A stretch of 64,000 bases of DNA from an uncultured Clostridia bacterium. GTDB taxonomy: Bacteria > Bacillota > Clostridia > Christensenellales > UBA1242. Within the stretch, counting starts at the first letter, position 1; each line of letters begins with the position of its first letter. The stretch covers positions 310,001 to 374,000 of the forward strand of contig CAKVHV010000002.1 of assembly GCA_934754475.1 (NCBI GenBank). The letters run 5' to 3'. The notes beneath the pieces are model-generated. The model saw nothing but the letters and a program-made list of their open reading frames with translations. It did not search any database and had not been told where the DNA came from. This document shows, piece by piece, positions 35,640 to 44,176 of this stretch. Made by a program: the position numbers and the translations under genes.

Positions 35640-36023
35640 TTATCTCTCAAAATCATCGTGTTTAATTATTTGCATTGGAATCTCATTTTCTCTGTGCATA
35701 GTGTAACCAACAATACAATCGCAATTTGCAATAATATGCGGAGCAATAGTCCATTCTCTATGTTCTCTTTTTGTAGATTCCTTTGGGTTTTTAAGTTCAC
35801 TAGAAAGCATTAATGCTTGAAAGTATAATCTTCTAGCACTATGTGGAACAGAAGAATATTTTTCAACAAGTTCACGATAATATTTTGCTTGTTGAGATTC
35901 GCCATAAGTATTAGTTTGTCCCGTTCTAATTCTCTCCAAATAATCCTTATCAAAACTATCCAAAAGTCTACGCGATTTTTGATAAATTTCATGGTCTATA
36001 TTATTTTCAATTTTTTCTCCCAT
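35640..36023 (-). CDS. hypothetical protein
   Basis: 127 aa, soluble, rich in charged helices (YQKSRRLLDSFDKDYLERIRTG; YYRELVEKYSSVPHSARRLYFQALML), ending with a His-rich segment (IAPHIIANCDCIVGYTMHRENE). GGGGAG precedes the ATG. I do not recognise it. It is followed after ~125 bp by another unknown gene on the same strand, probably separately expressed. Confidence 0.6.
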   Translation of the reverse strand: MGEKIENNIDHEIYQKSRRLLDSFDKDYLERIRTGQTNTYGESQQAKYYRELVEKYSSVPHSARRLYFQALMLSSELKNPKESTKREHREWTIAPHIIANCDCIVGYTMHRENEIPMQIIKHDDFER

Positions 36024-36148
36024 ATCTTGCTCCCCTAAAGTTTTTAATATACTTACATTTTAATATAAGTTCCCCAAAAAGTCAATACCCAATTTTTCTT
36101 CATGGCATAATTTAAATTGTGTCTTAGTAGCACTTTCAAATATAAAAT

Positions 36149-36673
36149 TTAAGATTGTTTTTCTTCCATAAAATCCGAAGCTGACAAAACATTTTTTGCT
36201 TTTTGAATAAGTTTTTCATAAGGGAGAGATTCTATCTCTGCCCTTGCTTTAATTTTTTGTACATATGTAGTTATTTCTTGCATTGCATTATTGTTGATTT
36301 GTTCTTTACGATTTTCACAAAAATTAACAAGTTTTTTTGCATAATCACAGCCATACTCTTCAAGAAGTAGAGAAGTCCAATCATTTGTAAAATTATTTCT
36401 TAATTTCGTAGTTGACCCGCTATCCATAACATTTGGCTCATCTTCAAAAACTAATAATGAAAAATCCGAAACTGAAACATCCAAAGAATATTCATTATCC
36501 TTGTATGTACAAGATAGTGTTAATGTGTCTTTCAAATTTTCTGTAAAATTTTCAATAGATGCTTGAATTATTTCACCCGTTCTGCTTTCATATATTTCGT
36601 AATTCCACTTTAAGTTTGGATATTTTTGTGATAACAAAGTTTGAATATCTTTTAATGTATAATATGTTTTCAT
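36149..36673 (-). CDS. hypothetical protein
   Basis: 174 aa from ATG 36673, where AAGGAG lies 7 nt upstream; the longer frame to 36715 has no site. It starts MKTYYTLKDIQTLLSQKYP, has a central beta-rich region, and ends in a helical part with a basic segment. No signal peptide, membrane span or known motif is visible. Confidence 0.6.
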   Translation of the reverse strand: MKTYYTLKDIQTLLSQKYPNLKWNYEIYESRTGEIIQASIENFTENLKDTLTLSCTYKDNEYSLDVSVSDFSLLVFEDEPNVMDSGSTTKLRNNFTNDWTSLLLEEYGCDYAKKLVNFCENRKEQINNNAMQEITTYVQKIKARAEIESLPYEKLIQKAKNVLSASDFMEEKQS

Positions 36674-36738
36674 AACTTTCTCCTTGACTGATATAATGAT
36701 AACACAACTTGGCACGCATTACAATACCAAAATAAAAA

Positions 36739-36765
36739 AAGATAAACCAAATCTTGATTTATCTT
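36739..36765 (-). terminator. tilS operon terminator
   Basis: AAGATAAA (36758-36765 on the minus strand) pairs with TTTATCTT (36739-36746), followed by TTTTTATTTT on the minus strand, downstream of tilS. Confidence 0.65.
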
Positions 36766-36802
36766 ATTTATACTTTTAAAAGTTTTTGTCTTTCTCACTT
36801 TT

Positions 36803-38137
36803 TTAAAATCTTACAACATTTATTCCATATGCGGTTTTGGTGGACTTATCCACTTTGACTTTGTCGGAAATTTCAACACCCGCAATAATCAAAACTTCAT
36901 TTCCACTAGCCAAAACTGGAGTTAGATTTCTTAGTCTCAAAGGAATCTTTTTGTCTATTAGATAGTCGCTAAGAGAATTTGTTCCGCCACCGAATTTTTC
37001 AAAGACATCTCCTTCCTTTCTAAATCTCCAAATCGCATCTTTTGGAAGTTTTGTTGCATCTATTAGATGTGTATATTCGCCGACTTTGAATTTTTTGATA
37101 GTACTTGTTTCAATAAGCCCAAAGTTAGAAACATCAAGTTTTCCTTTTGTAAATGGATATACTTTGCTAGAAGGCTTGATATTTCGATTTGTAAAAGTTA
37201 CAAAGTTGTATTCTTTGATTACAGTTAGGCCATTTGGCAGACTAATCTTTGTTCCATTTTCGCTTTCAAGTGCCATGTTACATATCATCTTTAAATGCTT
37301 TTTTTCAATATTAGTATTCAAATTAATAGACTTCAAGGCTCTCAAAATTAATCTAAATGTATAAGGTGTTGGATTGATAAAGTAGTTGATATAAATTCTT
37401 GCAATTCCGTCTTCGGTTATAATTGCATCATCGCTAATTGTACTTTCGATATAATTGTCGTCTTCCCTACAATTATTTCCAAAACTAACGATTGCGCTAT
37501 CCGCATTTTGCCAACGATTTCTAATAAGTGGCATTATTTGATTGCGTATATAGTTTCTATTATATTCATTACTTTCATTTGTTTCGTCTTCGACATAAGG
37601 GATGTCGTTGCTCTCAATATATGCACTTATTGCAGACTTGGATGTATCTAGCATTGGTCTTATATAAATATCATCCCTTATATAATCCATTCCGCTAGCA
37701 CCATGAGTACCCGTTCCCCTAAATATATTTAATAGTATTGTTTCGGCTTGGTCTTGCATATGATGTGCAAGTGCGATTTTGTCAACTAAGTTTTTGTGAA
37801 TAAGACTTTTGAACACTCTATATCTACATTCTCTTGCACCTTGTTCGAGTGTAAGTTTTTTGTCTTCAGAAAACTTTTTGGCATTAACCTTAAACGAATA
37901 GATTTTAATATTGTTTTTTTCGCAATAGTTTATGACAAACTTGCTGTCGTTTGCACTATTTTCTCTAATATCATGGTCAACATTAACAGCACACACTGTT
38001 ATTCCGAGTTCGTCTTTGTGTGTCCACAAATAGTTAAGCAAACACATGCTATCCTTTCCGCCCGAACAAGCAACAGCGACTCTATCGCCCATTCTTAACA
38101 TATTGTACTTCTTTATGTTTTTAATAATATTATCCAT
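36803..38137 (-). CDS. tilS: tRNA(Ile)-lysidine synthase
   Basis: 444 aa from ATG 38137 (AAAAGGA upstream; a longer frame overlaps the preceding gene). The PP-loop is ACSGGKDSMCLL; LAHHMQDQAETILLNIFRGTG and the C-terminal TilS domains follow. It converts C34 of the CAU-anticodon tRNA-Ile to lysidine using ATP and lysine, so that AUA is read as Ile. In Bacillus tilS is followed by hpt and ftsH; neither is here. It follows the zinc-ribbon gene by 11 bp. Confidence 0.94.
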   Translation of the reverse strand: MDNIIKNIKKYNMLRMGDRVAVACSGGKDSMCLLNYLWTHKDELGITVCAVNVDHDIRENSANDSKFVINYCEKNNIKIYSFKVNAKKFSEDKKLTLEQGARECRYRVFKSLIHKNLVDKIALAHHMQDQAETILLNIFRGTGTHGASGMDYIRDDIYIRPMLDTSKSAISAYIESNDIPYVEDETNESNEYNRNYIRNQIMPLIRNRWQNADSAIVSFGNNCREDDNYIESTISDDAIITEDGIARIYINYFINPTPYTFRLILRALKSINLNTNIEKKHLKMICNMALESENGTKISLPNGLTVIKEYNFVTFTNRNIKPSSKVYPFTKGKLDVSNFGLIETSTIKKFKVGEYTHLIDATKLPKDAIWRFRKEGDVFEKFGGGTNSLSDYLIDKKIPLRLRNLTPVLASGNEVLIIAGVEISDKVKVDKSTKTAYGINVVRF

Positions 38138-38148
38138 ACTTTTTCCTT

Positions 38149-39162
38149 TTAAACAAATTTGCAAATTAGATAAGCAATTACACCAATAGCCACAAGTATT
38201 CCCGTTACGAAAGTTGCAATTTTTGCTCCCGACCTAGGAACATTTCCGCCAACCTTTCCGGTTTGACCATTCATAAATGTTGAATACTTTTTGTTTTTGT
38301 ATGTATAGTTAACACAATATGCTGGCAAAATTACCTTTGCATAAGTACTTTTGACATATTGAGTGTTGATATTCAAATAATCCACACCATCATAATTATA
38401 GTGCCACAAAATATTTTTTCTTATATTTTGATAGGTGATTTCTTTGAATAATGCTTTGCAATTTTCTAGGTTCTTGTCAAAATACTCAACACTATAACCT
38501 AACAAAAAATCTTTTTGATACTTAAAAATTCCTTCTGGAACATAAGGCTTAATTTGGTCAAGGGTTGCTTGGGTCAACTTGCTACTACACTCAACCATCA
38601 TGTTGTCTGTATTTACAGCTTCTGTTCCCGAAATATTTTTGTAGTGATAATGTGTTTTGCCGTCGCTATCTGTGTCTCTATCATAAATTCTTCCCGAATA
38701 ACTACTTACAGTGCTTGTATTACATAGATATGCCGGAATATACACACTCTCGATACTACTTTCTGGTGGTTCTTTTTTGAACTTGTTTGGCAAGAACCAT
38801 TTGCTACTAACACCCTTTTTGAACTTTTGTCTTGCTTGACTAATATCAAAAGCAAAAGGGATACATCCGTCAGGTTCTACATTTTGACCCAAATCCGCCA
38901 CCAAATGTCCGCCACAATATTCACATACATCCGAAATAGTATAAGTATTTCCACTAAACGATGCTCCACAATTTGGGCAATGAAATCCAAAATTTTTGGA
39001 ATTAATACTTTCTTCCTTTGTGACAGAATTCATATCAAAATCATGGAGAGTATATTCTTTTTCTTTTTTGATTGAAACTTGATTTCCGCATTTGTCACAA
39101 ATCAAGTCACCATTATTTGGGTCAAATCTTAAATTCGCCCCACATTTTTTACATTTTTCCAT
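38149..39162 (-). CDS. double zinc-ribbon protein with C-terminal membrane anchor
   Basis: 337 aa. A TFIIB/rubredoxin-like ribbon CKKCG...CDKCG lies at residues 4-27 and a second, CPNCGASF...CEYCGG, at ~63-85. A large beta-rich domain of unknown function follows (YVPEGIFKYQKDFLLGYSV), and a tail-anchor span is at ~313-335. GGGGGA precedes the ATG. Such proteins are common but uncharacterised in Clostridia. It sits between the small-membrane-protein operon and tilS. Confidence 0.75.
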   Translation of the reverse strand: MEKCKKCGANLRFDPNNGDLICDKCGNQVSIKKEKEYTLHDFDMNSVTKEESINSKNFGFHCPNCGASFSGNTYTISDVCEYCGGHLVADLGQNVEPDGCIPFAFDISQARQKFKKGVSSKWFLPNKFKKEPPESSIESVYIPAYLCNTSTVSSYSGRIYDRDTDSDGKTHYHYKNISGTEAVNTDNMMVECSSKLTQATLDQIKPYVPEGIFKYQKDFLLGYSVEYFDKNLENCKALFKEITYQNIRKNILWHYNYDGVDYLNINTQYVKSTYAKVILPAYCVNYTYKNKKYSTFMNGQTGKVGGNVPRSGAKIATFVTGILVAIGVIAYLICKFV

Positions 39163-39177
39163 TTATCCCCCAAAACT

Positions 39178-39723
39178 TTATCCTTCCAAAATCTTATTAA
39201 GATTAGCATAATATTCTTCTTCGGAAATTGCTCCGCTTGCACGCAATTGTTTGAGTCTAGTAACCGCTTCGCTCATAGCAGTTAATTTGTAATCCGAAAG
39301 GAATGATTGTTCTTGTGATTTGTTTAGAATTGTTGCTGGTTTTTTGTTTATCATCAAAGCACCTGTGATAATTCCAAATATTGCTGGAATATATGCTGAG
39401 AATAATAGTTGAACGATTGCATAAATCAAAACCATTTTGCCATATTGTTTGTTGTTTACTCTATATTTGATACCTTTGAAATAAAATATAGCAGAGTATA
39501 TACAAACAATTGCCGAAAGTACAAGTTCGATATAATATGAAGTTAGATACATACTCAAATCATATGTCCCTAGTATAGAACTCATAATTTGATTGTAATA
39601 ATCTACAAATCCAAATAAGTTATATGCAACTACAAATCCCGAAAAAGCAAACATTAGTATTTGGATTATGGTTAGCACAAAGGTTATAGTAAGCATTACA
39701 TTGCGGCTTCGTTTTTTTGACAT
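39178..39723 (-). CDS. four-span membrane protein with SHOCT tail
   Basis: 181 aa. Membrane spans at ~10-32, ~57-80, ~97-120 (two close segments), then a cytosolic tail. The tail SEAVTRLKQLRASGAISEEEYYANLNKIL is a SHOCT-like helical pair, a short module often at protein ends that is thought to mediate oligomerisation. It is fourth in an operon of small membrane proteins. Function unknown. Confidence 0.7.
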   Translation of the reverse strand: MSKKRSRNVMLTITFVLTIIQILMFAFSGFVVAYNLFGFVDYYNQIMSSILGTYDLSMYLTSYYIELVLSAIVCIYSAIFYFKGIKYRVNNKQYGKMVLIYAIVQLLFSAYIPAIFGIITGALMINKKPATILNKSQEQSFLSDYKLTAMSEAVTRLKQLRASGAISEEEYYANLNKILEG

Positions 39724-39746
39724 TTTCTTTTAGTCCTTTTAATCAG

Positions 39747-40115
39747 TTATTTTTTTATTTTAAAAATTTTTTCGTTTTCAACTTCTTCATCTGGAATTTT
39801 TGTAGCCAATGCAACCGCAGTAAATGTAGTTGCAAAAAATCCGCCAGTGATAATTGTAAATATTAGACAAACAATTTGAATACTTAAATTTGTTTTGTAC
39901 GCTGTGGCTGTAAATCCACAAAGAATGAGATTAAATATCCCCGATAGCAACCCACCAATACTCAAAAGTATCAAAAGTAGATTTAGCCAGTCAATACTAG
40001 GCTTAACACAAATTTTGACAACAATATAAGCAATAAGTAGTGCCACAAAACAAAATAATCTTAAAAATGCACTCATAAAGTAGTTAAATCTCTTGCCATT
40101 TGCACCCTTAATCAT
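39747..40115 (-). CDS. three-span small membrane protein
   Basis: 122 aa, three hydrophobic segments (~14-36, ~43-67, ~74-102), short charged tail ending EKIFKIKK. GGAG lies 8 nt before the ATG. It overlaps the preceding gene by 8 bp, indicating translational coupling. Confidence 0.65.
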   Translation of the reverse strand: MIKGANGKRFNYFMSAFLRLFCFVALLIAYIVVKICVKPSIDWLNLLLILLSIGGLLSGIFNLILCGFTATAYKTNLSIQIVCLIFTIITGGFFATTFTAVALATKIPDEEVENEKIFKIKK

Positions 40116-40578
40116 TCTTTAGCTCCTTTCCATCTTTTTCCTTTAAAAATACTCCAATAGTAGATAAAATACTTGTTACAAGTCCCAAAGAGAACAAAAA
40201 TTCCAAAATTACAAACAAGAATTTATTGGCTTTTTTGTATCTTAACATTTCATCATAAGTCTTGTTAAATATAACGTTAAAAATTCCAAACACAATTGTT
40301 GAAATTCCAATCACTAGTATTACACCCGAAAATATCATAACGGGTTTCATGACATAGTTAATCACTTCAATTTTGTCTAAGGTTTGAAGATAAGCATAGG
40401 ACGAATCTTGCAAAACCAATTCATCAACTAATTGTTCAATAAGCGAGTAATTTTCCAAAAACGATGATTTAAGTATTCCACTCAAAGCAAGTAGCAATCC
40501 AAAAATCAAAACAACTCCCGCACCTAATACGATTTTAAGTATTCCCGATGTTGTAAATAATATCTTTTTTGATTTCAT
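40108..40578 (-). CDS. small membrane protein
   Basis: 156 aa from ATG 40578 (an in-frame GTG at 40587 overlaps the previous stop). N-terminal span ~10-30, extracytoplasmic loop of ~45 residues, spans ~78-100 and ~117-140, basic tail with KEKDGKELKND. It lies between two membrane-protein genes of the same operon. No known motif. Confidence 0.65.
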   Translation of the reverse strand: MKSKKILFTTSGILKIVLGAGVVLIFGLLLALSGILKSSFLENYSLIEQLVDELVLQDSSYAYLQTLDKIEVINYVMKPVMIFSGVILVIGISTIVFGIFNVIFNKTYDEMLRYKKANKFLFVILEFLFSLGLVTSILSTIGVFLKEKDGKELKND

Positions 40579-40583
40579 AACTT

Positions 40584-41549
40584 TCACTCTTTATCTTTTT
40601 TTGAATTTGTATTTTGAGATTTGTTTGCTTTGTCATTTTTGTTTGAAGCAGACAAATCAGTTAAATTCTTTGATGTTTTCTTAGTTACATTTTTTGTAGT
40701 TTCTTTTTTGTTTTTAGTAGCATTATCTTTTGTTGTCTTTTTTCTTGTAACTGTCTTTTTAATCTCTACTTCCAAATTTTGTGTTTCAGTTTGACTAGGC
40801 TCACCTTTTTCCAAAGAAGTATTTTCATTTGAAACACCACTTATTCTATTTAGATATTTTTGATATTCATCGTTTGAGATTATTCCGTTACTTTTAAGTT
40901 CGTTAAGCATAGCCAATTTTGCTTGTTCTTGGGAATTACTACCAACTTTTACATCAGCCACGTTATTTTGAGTTGTGTTTCCAAGTTCGCTTGCTTGTTT
41001 AACAACGACCTTGCCATCTTCCATTACAGCAATCTTGGAGTCTGGACGTGGATTTCCAAATTCGTCCAAATCTACTCCGCCCAAATCCTTGCCATTTTTG
41101 TTTGTGCCATAGAGTGAAACAACTTTTTCTTCCACAACTTGTTGACTCTTAGTTTCATAAGCCAATGCACACGAAAGAAGCGGAATCAATGCAACATAAA
41201 TAAATTTCATAGCGGTATTTAAATCAAATAACAAACTACAACTAACAAGCACAATAAGTGTAATGATTTTTGTTTTGTTTTGAGTTCCGTCACTTTCAGT
41301 CTTGGAATTTTTGATAAGTTTAACACCAAAAATCATATAAACAATTGCTTGAGCAATGTCAATAACCAAAGCATAAACCGCTTCCAAAATTGTCCATGTA
41401 ACAAGAGTATTATATCCGTCCCTTTCTATCGGCGTCCACAAAAGAGTATTTATCGTTTGTGTCACAACCGAAAATGCACCCACTATGCTAAGTGATGCAC
41501 AAATTACAAGTATAATTCCACATGCCAAAGTTAATTTTTTGTTTTTCAT
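40584..41549 (-). CDS. membrane protein with SHOCT segment and Lys/Thr-rich tail
   Basis: 321 aa. Four spans in the first ~135 residues, then a linker, then a SHOCT-like helix pair (QAKLAMLNELKSNGIISNDEYQKYL, ~208-232). The tail of ~85 residues is rich in Lys, Thr and Asn and looks disordered and basic. First gene of the operon, with its own promoter and AAGGAA upstream. The SHOCT similarity to the protein at 39178-39723 suggests they interact; inference. Confidence 0.7.
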   Translation of the reverse strand: MKNKKLTLACGIILVICASLSIVGAFSVVTQTINTLLWTPIERDGYNTLVTWTILEAVYALVIDIAQAIVYMIFGVKLIKNSKTESDGTQNKTKIITLIVLVSCSLLFDLNTAMKFIYVALIPLLSCALAYETKSQQVVEEKVVSLYGTNKNGKDLGGVDLDEFGNPRPDSKIAVMEDGKVVVKQASELGNTTQNNVADVKVGSNSQEQAKLAMLNELKSNGIISNDEYQKYLNRISGVSNENTSLEKGEPSQTETQNLEVEIKKTVTRKKTTKDNATKNKKETTKNVTKKTSKNLTDLSASNKNDKANKSQNTNSKKDKE

Positions 41550-41611
41550 GAATATTTTTATTTCCTTAAAACGAATAAATTTTGAACTATATTAATTATA
41601 TATACAACTAA

Positions 41612-41640
41612 AGTATAACATTTATAATCAGTTTTAACAA
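41612..41640 (-). promoter_or_regulatory. promoter of the small-membrane-protein operon
   Basis: Minus strand TTGTTA (41640-41635), 17 bp, TATACT (41617-41612), about 60 bp before the ATG at 41549. Confidence 0.5.
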
Positions 41641-41712
41641 TAATTTTTAAAATAATTACCAAAAAAGTTATTAATTATTTAATAAAAATCAATTAGAATA
41701 TATTTTTTAGTT

Positions 41713-41740
41713 TTGTCAAAAAAACAAGATATGTTATAAT
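41713..41740 (+). promoter_or_regulatory. cca promoter, apparently leaderless
   Basis: TTGTCA (41713-41718), 16 bp, TATAAT (41735-41740). The -10 ends only six bases before the ATG at 41747, which places the transcription start at or beside the start codon; no ribosome site fits. Confidence 0.6.
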
Positions 41741-41746
41741 GACTTT

Positions 41747-43048
41747 ATGGAAATATCCAAAAATCTTGAAAGCCTTAGTAATAGTTTCAAAAAAGCAAAC
41801 TACCAATTATATATAGTTGGCGGTTTTGTTCGTGATAGTTTGTTAGGATTTAATCCAACAGATATAGATATTTCGTCCAATGCACCAATTGATTTGGTTT
41901 TGGAAATTTGCAACAAACACAACTTTATCTGCAAGGTTATCAACAAGACCTTGGGAACTTTGCAAATTTCTAAGGGAAGCGATATTTTTGAGTACACAAG
42001 ATTTAGAGTGGATAGTTATGGCTCGGGACATACTCCCAAGAGTGTAACCTTTGTTGACGACATTTTAACTGATGCCAAACGTCGAGACTTGAGCCTAAAT
42101 GCAATTTATTATGATATTTCAAACAAGAAAATTGTCGACCCCCTAAATGGTCAAAAGGATTTAAAAAACAATATCATAAGAACTTGTCAAGATGCACAAA
42201 TTACACTCAAAGACGACGGACTGAGAATACTCAGAACAATTAGAATTTCAAGCATGCTTGGATTCAAAATTGAAAGGCATACACTCAAAGGACTTTTCCA
42301 CTTTAGAGAAAACTTACTTTTAATTTCAAAAGAGAGAATACTCTCTGAACTTAAAAAACTTGTAATCGCTGACACAAAGTTTGGAATTCCAAATTCGACA
42401 TTCTGGGACATGACAAACAAACTAAAATTGCTACCGCTTATATTTAATCACAGCATGCACACAATCAATAAAATCCCCAAATCAGATATTCTCAAATTTT
42501 ATGAAACACCATGCGTCACAAGACTAATTGCTTTTTATCTAATAATAATCAAAAATTATTCAAGGCATTATCTCAAAATTCATCAACTTAAATTTGTTAT
42601 AAATATGCTACTAGGACTGGACGGAATCAAAGAATCAAATGACACAATTAGACTAGTTGAAAAATTATATCAAATTTATCAAAACATTGAATACGATATA
42701 GACACACTCAATGCAAGCATTAATTATTTAAGTTTGCTCGAAGAAAACAAAAAAGTAATTTATTTGTTTTTAAGTCCAAAAGCAAAAGAGAGATTAAATA
42801 ACAATACAATGTTAGTTAGTGCCAAAAACCTACCACTTGGTGTACATGAACTTAAAGTTTCAGCCAAACAACTAATAGAAAAAGGCATAGACAAGAGATT
42901 TGTAGGACAAATACTCAGCACACTATTTAATCAAGTAATTGAGATGAAAGTCAAAAATGAATACAAAGATTTGCTAGAGTTAGCATTGACTATTAATTCG
43001 ACTTTTTTGAGTATTTCAAAAAGTCAAAATTCAAGGAGTAAGAAATGA
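41747..43048 (+). CDS. cca: CCA-adding/tRNA nucleotidyltransferase-family protein
   Basis: 433 aa. Class II nucleotidyltransferase head: YIVGGFVRDSLLG, the catalytic DIDISS, RRDLSLNAI, DPLNGQKDLKN, and DDGLRILRTIR (the RNA-contacting DPLRxLR equivalent). A long helical C-terminus follows, longer than a minimal CCA enzyme but without a clear HD motif. It should complete tRNA 3' CCA; a poly(A)-polymerase-like role is less likely. It overlaps the next gene by 4 bp (ATGA). Confidence 0.88.
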   Translation: MEISKNLESLSNSFKKANYQLYIVGGFVRDSLLGFNPTDIDISSNAPIDLVLEICNKHNFICKVINKTLGTLQISKGSDIFEYTRFRVDSYGSGHTPKSVTFVDDILTDAKRRDLSLNAIYYDISNKKIVDPLNGQKDLKNNIIRTCQDAQITLKDDGLRILRTIRISSMLGFKIERHTLKGLFHFRENLLLISKERILSELKKLVIADTKFGIPNSTFWDMTNKLKLLPLIFNHSMHTINKIPKSDILKFYETPCVTRLIAFYLIIIKNYSRHYLKIHQLKFVINMLLGLDGIKESNDTIRLVEKLYQIYQNIEYDIDTLNASINYLSLLEENKKVIYLFLSPKAKERLNNNTMLVSAKNLPLGVHELKVSAKQLIEKGIDKRFVGQILSTLFNQVIEMKVKNEYKDLLELALTINSTFLSISKSQNSRSKK

Positions 43049-44076
43049 AAATTATTTATTGTCATCATGCACAAAGAGATGTTAATCCAAAGAAGTTAAG
43101 AAGTCAAGACGACGACTTAACCGAAAATGGAATTAAGGATGCGGAGTTAGTTGGAGAAATTCTTGGCAACCAAAAAATTGATGCTATATACACATCAAAT
43201 TTTTATCGTTGCAAAAAGACCGCTCAAATAATTAATAGAACTTTGAATGTTCCAATTATTGAAGAAGAAAGATTCAACGAAGTTGGAAGTGTCGAAGGCG
43301 AAGAATGGAAAGATGCACTTCAAAGAAATATTGATGCAATCGAAAACATTGTAGAAAAATATAATGACGATGCAACTATTCTTTGTCTCACTAGCGGGAT
43401 AAACTTGTCGGCATTTGTTTGTTGGAACTTAAAACTAAAGCCAAACAAAAACTTTCCATTCATGGGTGCTACAAACTGTGCTCCAATTACTTTTTATGCC
43501 CCAAGCGAAATCAGTTTTAGGGAACGCAAATTCATGCGTGGCATTAATGTTTTGAAGGAAAAGAAAAACAAGGATTATAAAATTGTAACCCCTACTGCTG
43601 GCGAGAGAAAAAGTGCAATTCTATTTGAACTCAAAGCAAAAACAGAACAAATGGAAATGTTTACAAACAAACTAAGACGTGAAGAGTATCTAAGCAAACT
43701 CGGTCAACTAGAACGTGCTCAAGATTTGGGCGAAGTTGAAACCAAAAAATATCTTAGCAATAGACTTGCAATAGACATAATGCAACTTATCAAAGACTAT
43801 TGTTTGTGCCTAGACATTCCTTATGATAATGTCAGAACTGAGACCGCTCTTAAATTAAACGAAGAACAATGTATCAAAAATATTGTAACTTACACCGAAA
43901 GATTATTCTATTTGGATATAAACATTCAAGAAACACTTATGCTTATATACTCCACTCTTGTAAGTTACATTAATTACAACGATTTAATCTACAATGATAT
44001 TGAGAGAACTTGTGTTATTGTTGAAGAAGAAGAAGGTTCATATTTTAACGGAAAATATCTATACAAACTAAGATAA
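43045..44076 (+). CDS. histidine-phosphatase-like protein with unknown C-terminal domain
   Basis: 343 aa. Residues ~1-165 are a phosphoglycerate-mutase/histidine-phosphatase fold: KIIYCHHAQRD (canonical RHG/RHA), ENGIKDAELVGEIL, IYTSNFYRCKKTA, and CLTSGINLSAF where catalytic SHG is expected. The Arg of RHG and the second His are both replaced, so phosphatase activity is doubtful. Residues ~170-343 are a helical domain I do not recognise, ending VEEEEGSYFNGKYLYKLR. A split, reordered relative is at 61054-62109. It is coupled to cca, hinting at an RNA link. Confidence 0.75.
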   Translation: MKIIYCHHAQRDVNPKKLRSQDDDLTENGIKDAELVGEILGNQKIDAIYTSNFYRCKKTAQIINRTLNVPIIEEERFNEVGSVEGEEWKDALQRNIDAIENIVEKYNDDATILCLTSGINLSAFVCWNLKLKPNKNFPFMGATNCAPITFYAPSEISFRERKFMRGINVLKEKKNKDYKIVTPTAGERKSAILFELKAKTEQMEMFTNKLRREEYLSKLGQLERAQDLGEVETKKYLSNRLAIDIMQLIKDYCLCLDIPYDNVRTETALKLNEEQCIKNIVTYTERLFYLDINIQETLMLIYSTLVSYINYNDLIYNDIERTCVIVEEEEGSYFNGKYLYKLR

Positions 44077-44176
44077 TTTTTGATATTTATTTAACTTAAC
44101 TCAAATACATTTATTAGAATATTTAAATAGTTTTAGTGGCAAACTAAGGTAATTATATTTTACTTTAGGAGTTATT

